Shown: positions 38,401-50,400 of the stretch, in pieces
How the letters are laid out: each line of letters begins with the position of its first letter
Numbering within the stretch: the first letter of the stretch is position 1
NCBI GenBank assembly: GCA_916610825.1
Contig: OU744447.1
Coordinates: forward strand, 37,919,171-37,983,170
Origin: Haliclystus octoradiatus
Taxonomy: Eukaryota > Cnidaria > Staurozoa > Stauromedusae > Haliclystidae
Direction of reading: 5' to 3'
DNA length: 64,000 nucleotides
Translations under genes and position numbers: made by a program
The notes under the pieces: generated by a model
What the model saw: the letters and a program-made list of their open reading frames with translations, nothing else
Databases searched by the model: none
What the model was told of the DNA's origin: nothing

Positions 38401-41400
38401 TGTAACCTCAGCCAGTTTTTCTGCCTTTAAAAGGGGTCTTGATGAGACAAGACTCTCATCTTTTTGCAAGGTATTTTCGTAATTTACGGCACTTAGTAAT
38501 TATAAAACAACGTAATGTAAATCGATCAATAATTTTGCATGCTTAAATTTATATCAATTTTTATTAACATCAGTTGTAACTAGGCTACATTTTAGTGAGA
38601 GATCATATTATGTGACTCTCCTTTGTTTTGCATGTCAATTTTGACAAAATAAATGAAAAAAAAATGAAAAATTCTGTTATAAGTAGTTTCGACTGAATTC
38701 TTAAGCTTAAAAGAAAATGGGCCTAAAATATTTACAATTTAAAGAGTCGAGAGTATGACGAGAAGGCCTTGTTTAAAAGTTTGAAACCATTTTTTTTTTT
38801 GCATTTTCTGAGCATCGTTTCTTCACAGTAACAACAATCCATTTCTATAAAACATGAAAAAAATATCTTTCTATATTCATTTAGTCTTATCAGTACTGGC
38901 CAGAGAGCGAACGAGGGACAGCCTTGAGCTACATGAAGCCAAAAATGCTTTTTTTTAATTAAATATTACACTCTACTTCAGAATAGGCATTTAGGACTGA
39001 ATATGTTAAGAATAATGAAAGGCTAGACATATTTAATTCGTCTATTTTATTGAATGTTGCAAATAAATATGCTGTTTCAAATTTTGAACGTGAGATGTGT
39101 ATAGCGTTTTGCAATCTAAAGAACTTATACACTGTATACAGCGTCCGTTACTGTAGCAGATAAGTTAATATCCTGGCAAATTCTTGACTTTCCGTGGATC
39201 TAGTAATTTCAAAATTGTTATGATAAATTTGTTGTTTCTACCTATTCTATTTAGCGATCTGTTGTTTCTAACTGGTTCTCGTGAAAGACAAAAAGCTTAG
39301 ATGAGTTGGACAAGCCGTGAAATATTCCCAACTCAATGATAAGCATGTTGACCGTTCCAAGACACCGAAATATAGAGCTAGCTTAGCGTAACGCTAACAA
39401 TGAGCCCTTTAATTACCCAAATTGTCAGGATTGCAGCCTGCGCACAGACTTAAATCATTTTTAGATGATTATTAGGCGTACTAATTAGTTAATAGTTACC
39501 TTTAACTTATCAAAAATAGATTTGGGCCTACGTGCAGGCTACAATGATTGAGACTATTTAGAAAATAAGTCAAAAATTTCAATAAAAAATTCAAGACCAA
39601 AATAATGACTTATGAGACCTATGAGTAACGCAAAAAATGAGCATTTTTATATATTATATATTTCTATGAAGGGGATTATATTTATATAACTTTATGATTA
39701 TTTTCTAGCCGTGCAATCCTATCCAACTTGGATCTTCGTCCTAATACACCATGGTTAAATATATTTCAAAATGATTTCTGGGGCACGCCATTACTACATA
39801 GTGGAAGTCACAAATCATATCGTCCACTTTGTGTTCTATCATTTCGTCTTAATTATTATTTTGGTGAATTAAATCCAATTGGGTATCACATAATTAATAT
39901 TCTTCTCCATTGCATTGTTTCGTGTTTGTTTTATTATTGGTGCAATTTACTAACCCGTGATCTTTGGACAAGTACTGTTTCAAGTCTCATTTTTGCAGCG
40001 CATCCAATTCATGCAGGTAACTATAAAATTTCATTGACATCCAAGTATAGTCGAACATTATATATGAAAGAGAATGTTGAATGTTTTCGGGGTGTAGTTG
40101 CTGTTGTTACATTTAAAATGTGGTCGTGGCTAGATCAGGGGTAACTCAAGGACATTTTATGATTTTTTATGGATTCTTTTAATTGTATTAAATTCAGTTT
40201 TCAACCGATTTTCAAATTCATTTTTGCATTTAGTATCTTCATATATTTACCACAGATCTACCATAATTAAAAAAATAAAAAAGTTACTCAACTTCGTGAT
40301 AAAACATTTTGGCTGACTAACATTTGCCTGCACTGATTTTTTTATTTTTCATTTCATACAAGACAGATTTGTAGTAAATATATTTAGGTACGAGATGCAA
40401 AAAGAATTTTGAAAATCGGTTGAAAACATATTTAACACAAATAAAAGAAGCAATTAAAAGTCATACAAATGTCCTTGAATTACCCCTGACCCCAAATCCC
40501 TGCAGACCGTGGACGGTACAACGCCCTCCTATATAAAGCCACATTGTCCAAAGCTATATAAAGCCACATGGTCGACCTTAAAATGTGGCTTTATATAGGA
40601 GGGCGTTGTACCGTCCACGGTCTGCAGGGATTTGGGTTCGATCCCCGACAGGAGCATTATTATCCGCCGCCATAAAAACGCGCGCACATATATAATTATT
40701 AACCAATTCACCTGCCACGCCGGTGAGAAAAACAACTATAGGCTACCCCATTTGTGGAACAGCTTCAAACGAAAAAAAATGTTGACAAAATATCGTCTTG
40801 ATTAGTCTCTCTATGTGGTAGCCATAGATGTCAATCAATTTTAACAGATTTCATATCAGCCAAATAGGCTTTGATTGTCTCAGAGACATTAGTCTGCAGT
40901 TCTTCATATACTGAAACCGCCTCTACAGAAGACCATTCTATCCACAATCTCATTTTATCCTTTATATCCAGAAAAGTTTAGGCTCTGTTGAAAATATTAC
41001 AGAGATTTGTACCATATTTTATGAGCGCGGTTTAAATATCTGAAATAATCCATCCTAGACGCATATGCAAATTCTAAATTGCTGAATTTTCTGTTTATTA
41101 GAGGCAGTGGCTGGCGTCGTTGGAAGAGCAGATGTCGCATCAACGATGTTCTTTCTAATCAGTCTCTCTTTTTACATTAAATCATGCAAAGAATCAATCT
41201 CGTTTCAAAGAAAATTAATTTGTTTATTTTTTGTGGTATTATTTGCTGGTTTTAGCATGTTTACAAAAGAGCATGGCATTACTGTACTGGGTGTATGCGT
41301 AATTTATGATTTAATTATCGTAACTGAATTCAATCCAAAAGATTTAAAACACAGTTTATCGAAGGTAGGAAGACACATTATTAAATGCGTTGTTGTTTGT

Positions 41401-44400
41401 TGTTGTTACTGTTGGAAAACAAATGTTGACGAACAATACATACATGCATCACGTACTGTTTCTAGCAATTCAGGCAAGTAACAATTTCTTAATAGTCCAA
41501 GTAAATATATGCTGGTTTTCAGGAAATGTGTTTATGGAGAATAGTTGGGAATTCCTGGTGGAAGTATCAGATTTATTTAACACCTAGCAAAATTTCCCGC
41601 TGTTTATTGCCACGATAATCTTAGTTTGTTTCTCTTAGCCAATCAATGTCAATGAAACTACTTGCTGTGAGAGATTGTTTAAACAGGCACTATACGTTTT
41701 AAAAAATAATGATGACGAGCAATCATTTTTGCAGTTTCAACATGTAAACGACTGTCATGCCTTCCACTGTAAGTTTTCGGATTACACGTTTGGTTCGACG
41801 TTCGGAAGGATTCGACGTTCTATTTTGCAAATAGCGCGAGTTCTTCTTTACGATGTCCTGAAGTACATTTGAAACAGACAAGTAAAATACATTGATTTAT
41901 TGATACAATTTCGCTATTTCGTTGATTTTAGAATACAGCGGAAATTGCGTGTTGGATTACTAACAGTATACTGGCTAAATTAAAAAAAAATATATATATA
42001 TTTTTTAATTTTACAAATTTATCTAAATCGCTTTTACTTATTTTAATTTCCATTCATTTTATTTTCTAAAGAAAAAAACTACGAAGATGTAAAATGTAAA
42101 AAACTATTTACAACTTTGAACTTTGCATATTATCTACATGTTAAAACTTTCTGTAATGCCATCTCGAGTCAATAAAGTTCCCATAATGCTTGTGCAGTTA
42201 CCTCTCTGAATTGCGATGCTCAATTTTTGCATCAGAAAAGCTCTTGAGCGCTTTTCACCAGTTGCGATGGTTAGCTTCTAAAATATTAGCTATGATGCTG
42301 ATTTCAATAAATTACAATATGTTATTTCAAACTGCTCTGCATAATGTATATATAGTCATTCTATTTGCACAAATCTTGATGCATGTTGGAATGTTCACTA
42401 AAAAGATAATCGTTTATATATATTATGAACCAAGAAGACCTTTCATGAACAGCATTCTATTTGCTCTCGCATCTGCACTAAAATTACATCCAAATGGCAG
42501 CGGAATTGGACCATGGCAAATTATTCCACCGTTCAAATGATTTAACTTGATTTGTAAAATCCAGTTGGTAATTAAAAAGTAAAAGTTCATGGTTTATCAT
42601 CTTTTGCTTCAACATAGATAGGAGATCGTTTATATATATTATGAACCAAGAAGACCTTTCATGAACAGCATTCTATTTGCTCTCGCATCTGCACTAAAAT
42701 TACATCCAAATGGCAGCGGAATTGGACCATGGCAAATTATTCCACCGTTCAAATGATTTAACTTGATTTGTAAAATCCAGTTGGTATATAAAAAGTAAAA
42801 GTTCATGGTTTATCATCTTTTGCTTCAACATAGATAGGAGATCGTTTATATATATTATGAACCAAGAAGACCTTTCATGAACAGCATTCTACTTGCTCTC
42901 GCATCTGCACTAAAATTACATCCAAATGGCAGCGGAATTGGACCATGGAAAATTATTCCACCGTTCAAATGATTTAACTTGATTTGTAAAATCCAGTTGG
43001 TAATTAAAAAGTAAAAGTTCATGGTTTATCATCTTTTGCTTCAACATAGATAGGAGATAGAGTGGCCTTCACAAAGTCTGAAATAAATAATTAAACTTAT
43101 TGTGCTAACAAACTATTCCATCTGCATTACAACGTTACATCTCTTATACATGAAATATCAAAGTAGTAGTAGAAATTGTTAGATATCGTTACCCCCTATT
43201 TATATTAAGGAAAAAGGGAATAGGGGAACATGCTTAGATTTTAATGGAGTCTAAACATGACTACTGTGTATGCTTTATAAAAATTCGTTACAAATGGCTA
43301 GGTGAATGTTAACTAAACATGTAGAATAATCTGTTTTAATGCAATTTGTTTGCTTGCTACGCTTTTAAAAACACGACTTCCTCCTTATGTGATGTTAGAA
43401 TTAACACAGTGAATGTTTTTGTCATCCCACATCAATAGGTTTTAATTTATCAAGTTCTGAAATTGATATGATAGAATCATGAATACTTACGTAGCCATGA
43501 AAAGAAAACAGTTTCCTTTTAACAAAATCCTAACATTAAACAATTTTTCATGGATGCATAATTAGTTATAGCCGCTCTACACGCCTGTCGGTCTTCCCGA
43601 ACCTTTCCAAATGCGTATTTGCAATGCCTATTTTGATTCTGAAAAAATTATTCAGTACACATCTGATACACATGAAATAGTTTACAATTAGTTGATAGTC
43701 TAGCGCAATAAATGTATAAATGTTTATGTTGTATGTTGTTGATAAAAATACTGTTTTATTTTCAATGTAGATTTTATCAAACGGCAGTATTGGGAGAATT
43801 ATCACAATGATTTTATCGGCAGTTTCTTTACTATATTGGCGTTTATTAATTATGGGGCATACAGTTCCGCATTTTGCTCCAGCGGATAATCCTGCCGCAC
43901 ATAGCGAATCAATATTAACAAAAACATTAACCTTTTTATACTTACCAATTTTTAATTTCTGTTTACTTTTGTGTCCTTCTACTTTGAGTTTTGATTGGTC
44001 AATGAAAGCTATCCCATTGGTGGAAACCATTTCAGACAAACGAATTATAGGCTTGGTTTTCTTTTATGGTATCGTATTGGTAACATTATTAAAGTATACA
44101 AACAATTTAACAGTCATCAAATCTAAACGAAAAAAGAAAGAACAAATATCAGATTTAAATCAAAATTATGTAGATTATCGAACTGATGATAATGAAAAAC
44201 CAAAGAATGATTTAATGAATCAATTATCAATAACTTTGTTTTCAATTGCTAGTATGGCTATTATATATTTACCTGCAAGTAATTTGTTATTTTATGTTGG
44301 TTTTGTTGTGGCTGAAAGATTGTTATATTTACCTAGTATTTTTTATTGTTTATCTGTTGGTATGGGTGCAAAGCTGGTTTACAAAAAGATTGAGTTTCAT

Positions 44401-47400
44401 TTAGCAATTATTAGAACGATATTTTACATGGGTTTGGTTGGTTTAATTTTAATATTTTCATTACGGACTTACACACGGAATTTTGACTGGAAGGATGAGG
44501 AATCTCTTTATCGGTAAGCTGCACTACCATGCATCAACAAATTTACATGAGGATAGCCTGTGTGCAGACTGGCTTTTTCTTCGTATAATTCGTCTGCGCA
44601 TTAACGTCGAATTTGGCGTACTAATTGTTCTTTCTACTTTCACTTTGTTGGTAGTATGTTTTTAACTGGCTAATAAAAGGAATGAGCAATGGGCAAGTAT
44701 TTTAACCGTCTGATGAACGCAAAGTAAACGCGTGAAACTCCGAGTAACGGTAAAGGCTTTTGCCTCATCTTTGTGTTTACTCTATATCAAAATCTTATAA
44801 AAATCTTGATTTTAAGATATATAATTTTGAATCTTCCTGACTTGAAAATGATGGATTTGAATTCATCGAAACGTTGTCCAAATAAAAAAGAAACATTGTT
44901 GATATTGACTTCTGCTTATGAAATTGCACTTGAAAAATTAAATTGTTCACCAATAGGTAGAATTTTTTCGTGTTCACCAGTTCTTAAAATAAGTAGAAAT
45001 TAAATTTGCCACAATTATTTCTCAAAAGAAGAAACAAATCGTTGGATAGTCTGAATACTATGCATTCCTCTACATGTGTAGTATTTAGTTGGTGAAAAAT
45101 TGATGGAAAGTGCAATAAACAAAGTATTTATGAACAGCGTTTTGGTAAATCATAACAAATAAACAGACTCTTGTGGTAAAATATTCTCCTGTCTTCAGCC
45201 TCAAGGATGCACATGAATTATTTTATAAAACTTCTATAAATTAGACAGACTTTGTTGTATTTTAACTTGATAGTGGCCTCATACCATCCGAAACGTTGTC
45301 CAAATAAATTCACTTGTTTTTGTTTATAGTTTTTGCGTAAAATACAGAATTAAAATATTACAATTCTGTTTCCTATTACTGTGTAATGAATGTGAAGTAT
45401 AATCGTATTCCATCACATCATAATTGGTTTATAGTAAATACAGAGGCAATTGAAAACTATTTTCATAATTCAGTGTGCATGATTGCATTGAATTTTAATC
45501 GCCACTATGCTCGAGGCCCGGCTCGAGGACTCTGTAGTTGAGTTAAATCATTTTAATATATCAGTTGAATAATTATTCACTTTTCTAGAAACTGACAAAT
45601 TCTTAAAATAAAATTTTGTTTTTTATTCAACAGATCTGGTATTCCAATTAGTCCAGCGAAAGGTTTGTATCAATCTTAACACTAATTAATATATAAAAAA
45701 GTTTTTTGTTCCTATTTTGAGGACTTTTGTTAAGCTTGTCTGCATTTCAGACGGATTTGTATTTTTTTTTGTATAGCTGTTGACTAATTATAATATAAAA
45801 ATTATAATATAAATAATATGGTATAGTCTATAACTAATAGACAGTATGAGGAGACTTGTTGAAGAAATAAATTCTAAGAAAATTGTACAAGAAACAGAGC
45901 CAATAAGTCGGATACTATTTGAAAAAATGTCTGTTTGCGTCGCAGGCAATTCTAACTCGTGTTTATCACGAGTTTGCAATCATGCGAATGAACCAAACAA
46001 ATCGCAAGAATCTGTCGTAATATTTGATAATCAATTTTTGCGAATGATTACATGAATTAAAAACATTATGATATCATTATTTTTTTTTTTGTATATCGTA
46101 TCCTTATGTTTCTGTTTATCTATAGCTTTGAGTAACTTGGCAAATATTCTTGGATCACAAGGGAAATTAACAGAAGCTGAGTCTGCATATAGATCTGCTA
46201 TCAAGCATCGTCCAAATATGGCTGACGCTCATTATAATCTGTAAGTTATTTAAACATTTGCAAGGACGCATCGCGGTCCCAGGGAAGGGGAGGGGTAACT
46301 CAAGAAATTTCAGGGACATGGGGGTGCCAATTTGAATTCAGAATTTTTTCCTCTGAAATTTAGTTTTTCCAAAATTGATACCTCAAATATTTTATTCAGG
46401 CCAAAATGTATACCCCAAATATCTTTTTAATGAAGCATATTTGAAAGTTGATTACAATTTCGTGAGGGCTTACATCAATATTTTTTGCTCATTGAAAACA
46501 ATACCTCGAATATTTTATAAATTCTGAAATAGATGCCTCAAAAATTTCGAAGACCGTGAAAAGGTACCCTCAATAATTGGCACGTACCCGTATACCAACC
46601 ATTTGAAGTTACCCCCCCCCCGGGGATCGCATAAAACGGAATAGTGATTTTTATTACTATATATTTTATTTTTGAAGGGGTATTCTTCTTCACAATCAAG
46701 ATCGTTTAGAAGAAGCAATTGAATCATATCAGAATGCTATTACATACCGTCCAAAATTAGCAGGTTGTTATTATTTATTTTATAATATGAATGACAGTGA
46801 TGTACAGAGTCAAAATCTGATGACTCCAAATCCAAAGAAAGTTTTAATAGAAGCACTTAACTGCAATTAACTATGCCACATACCAGTCCCGAGTTTTTTT
46901 CTGAAACCATAGGCGGGATTATGGAAACATATACGTCCAACTCAGAGGGTTTTAATTATCAACTTTTGTTGAGTTTTCAAATGAGAATTCTATTTAATAT
47001 TATTAAATATTTTTTTCTCAAATTAAATCGTCTTTTTGTTGAATAGCTGCGTATTTGAATCTTGGAATAACATTGTACGACAATGATCAAAAAGAAGAAG
47101 CAATCGAGGTATATATGTAGCTTGGTTATAAACCATTGCAGCGTTTTACAGTCTTGACCGTGTTATAGTATATTTATGTAATGTTACGTTTGTTCAATTC
47201 TTGGTTCCTTGTTATGAATCACGTTACCCATTGACGTAACATGCCTCAGTTTGTTCCTTGTATCTGTTCCGTGATTGATTCAATCTAGTTTTACTTACGT
47301 TGTTTGTTATTGTAAGTAGGCCTAATGCTGAGTAGTAATTCCATGCATGTTTCATTATTGTGTTATTGACGTAATGCTAACTTGTAGCTCCTCTTTGCTA

Positions 47401-50400
47401 ATTATAAAGTCCTAGTAAATTGTAAACTTGGTCTGTTGTTCAGTGTACAAAAGCTAAATAAAGCTATCAGTAACCAACTACCGTGTCTTCCTTGCGCTGT
47501 ACAATACGTGGTATTACAACTGTTAGGCATAGCTACTTGGGTAATATACAAAGATGACTCAATTATTACTTACCTTCGTCTAATCTATAGGTTCTTCTAA
47601 ATGCAAGACATATCAGTGATGTTGGTTTGAAAGACCCTCGGGCTCATGCTATGTCATGTAAGTGAGAATATCAGAAATACCACATTATCAAAACTATAAC
47701 ATATTATTGTTATCAAAATTAATATTCAATTGCTTTGCTTGTAGTGACTTCCATCCGATATAACCTTGGCAAATACTATTTTGAAATGGGAAATCCTAGG
47801 GTGAGAAGAGAGTTTGATATTTTTCGGGACCAAATTCAGAATGTTCATTCAAACTTATACAGAGATTTCTACAATTCCATAGCAGCATGCATGTCCGCTA
47901 TAGTTGTCTAAAACTGTGCCATTATAGTTACCTAAACTGTGGACAGTGGTAACTTTTCTTAGATTTTTAAGATTGTCAATATTATAATTTCAGTCAGTTA
48001 TATACTAAAAACCCGTACAGCATGTATATATTAAATAGACATAGCATTAGTAAATTGACAAGAATCAACCAAACAACTATTGAAATATAGAATGTATTAC
48101 AATTGAATTAGCCTAATAGCCTCTTTCTTAATGTCACAATATTTCACCAAGCGCTGCTACTGTTCTCCCTACATGGAATGTGAGATCACATCTTGAAGCA
48201 GACTGTAAGGCTTCGATATTTATTTGCGGTCAAACTCTTCTTACTTAAAAACCATATTATAAATCGGAGATGAATATAATTTACATTCTTAAAATTATGT
48301 GATGCTAAAAAAATTAGGAATCTAAATATAATAAAATATTTCAAGAATCGACTGAGATGAGGACTTGAACGTCATAACAGTATATCAGAAATAGCAAGTG
48401 TTTCTGTGGAACGGATTGAGAGCTTGCCACTTGCGTCAAGCTGTGCTTGACATTTGGATCGCGTGACCGCGCTTGGTGAATAGCCCACTTCCATCCGTAC
48501 CACAGAAGGGGTTACTAAGCAACGTCGATTGTATATCTGTGGGGCTATCTGTAGCAGCATATGTATGTATTGTTTACGTGACAAATGATTTCGATTTTAG
48601 AAATCTCTTGAGTCGTTAAAAGATGCAATTGCGGGGATGCCAGCTGCCTTTGAAGCTCACAGCATATATAACATGAAAGGTATTTATAACTTTTAAAAGT
48701 AAACGTTTGAAATAATGGGAATATATGATTGTGTGTCATATTTTTGTTTATATTTATAGGTCAAGGACATTCCTTTCTTGGTGAAAATGATTTAGCTGAA
48801 AAATGTTATCAGGAAGCCTTGAAACGCAAATCAAATCATATCCCAGCTCAAATCGCATATGCTAAACATCTATCGAAAACGGTAAAAACATTAACAGAGC
48901 AAAATAATTAACTTGATTAGCTTGAGTTCTTGCTACAAATGTATGTATGTATGTATGTATGTATGTATGTATGTATGTATGCATGTATGTATGTATGTAT
49001 GTATGTATGTATGTATGTATGTATGTATGTATGTATGTATGTATGTATGTATGTATGTATGTATGTATGTATGTATGTATGTATGTATGTATGTATGTAT
49101 GTATGTATGTATGTATGTATGTATGTATGTATGTACGCATGTATGTATGCATGTATGTATGTGTGTATGTATGTATGTATGTCCAGAGCAGCTGATTGGA
49201 TTTCTGTTGTGGTTTAGGGTCAGAATGAAAAAGCAGAAAAGTGGTTTAAAAGAGCCAAAGAATTAGATCCAAATAATCGAGATACCATCGTCCATTTTGG
49301 TAAGATCATTAATTAAGTGAGTAAGCTGTTTTTAATATAGAAGATCTATACACACTCCAAGTAAGTTCGTACTCTGATCAAGCAGATAAATTACAAATAT
49401 GAACATCTGTAGTAGTAGTCATGGTTTGTAGGAACGTCTTTGATAGCAAAGATTCTTTGGCAAAAGGTAATTTCAATGCAGAAACATCAATACCTGTTGT
49501 GTTTGAGAATATTCACATATATCATTTGCAATGCATCAATTACAAGCACTGTATGAATTACTCAAGTCGAACGCAGTCATGAGATCCTTCCGAATCAATC
49601 CGTAACATGGAACATTTCCGTTCACAATAATTCTTCGTTTGATTGATACTGATTCTGCTCCTTAAAAATTTTTAGGTCTATACTTGAAGTCAATTAAGCG
49701 CATCGAAGAGGCATCGACATACCTGGAACATGCATTGGAGTTACAACAGTCGGCAGGATTATATGTGCAAGCAGCAGAAGTGCGAAGGTAAGAGAAGAAG
49801 TACATGTTAGGTATGCAGACAGCATCATTTATATTAAAAAGAATAAAGAATCTCATGTAAATTATTTTCTAAACCATGCAAATAATGCCTCCATATAAGT
49901 TATTTCCTAACGTGAGTAAATAATCCTTTGGTAGAAGTATAACATTTCATGAAACAAAAAAACATTCTTCAAATTGTAACCTCAACATGTTTCTCAAAAC
50001 GAGCCTGATCATTGCCTTGACATTTTATTATTTCTCGAAATAGGAAAATATGTTCTCAAATATAAAGCATCTAACGCTTTGAAATAAGTTAATCGTTTCT
50101 TAGAATAAGCAACCAATCTCTTAACCCAAGCAGAATTCTCTTAAAGCAAGATTTTCACAGTACTTCAAGTAAACTAATCACATCTGCACAACATGTGTTG
50201 TGCTTGACGAGTTTCTGTTATTATTTAAATTGATAAAAATATAACAGAAAGCTAGAATTGATTAATAGTTCGTGTATAAACTGGAACATTTAAAATCTGC
50301 GTAGTATTAGAGTCTCATAGAAAAAACATTAATTCCGTCCATCGTCAGAAGACGCACGGTACTCATCTATTGTCCCAAATAGAGGCAATGCTAAGTGGAC

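Larger units (their letters stand above)
32235..40983 (+). repeat. Tandem duplication A, unit 2 (8,749 bp)
   Basis: The junction is at 32234/32235, where ...AAGTTTAGGC runs directly into AAAAAGTTCATAG. Homology to unit 1 ends at 40983, after which unique TMTC2 intron 2 begins (TCTGTTGAAAATATT). No clear microhomology at the junction. Confidence 0.97.

Noticed and set aside
43566-44039. 157-aa minus-strand frame
   Set aside because: It is the shadow of TMTC2 exon 4, which is firmly coding on the plus strand.
45280-45325. Penelope-like 3' end (CCGAAACGTTGTCCAAATAA, also near 44865)
   Set aside because: The short motif is suggestive, but no coding part or boundaries are visible.
48355-48545. 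tRNA-like or SINE segment (B-box-like GTTCAAGTCC on the minus strand) in TMTC2 intron 10
   Set aside because: T-stem pairing is only partial and no convincing A box or boundary was found.
48862-49266. Long MYVC/HTYI-repeat open frames on both strands (also 60813-61138)
   Set aside because: They are pure translations of the ATGT microsatellite in TMTC2 intron 12.
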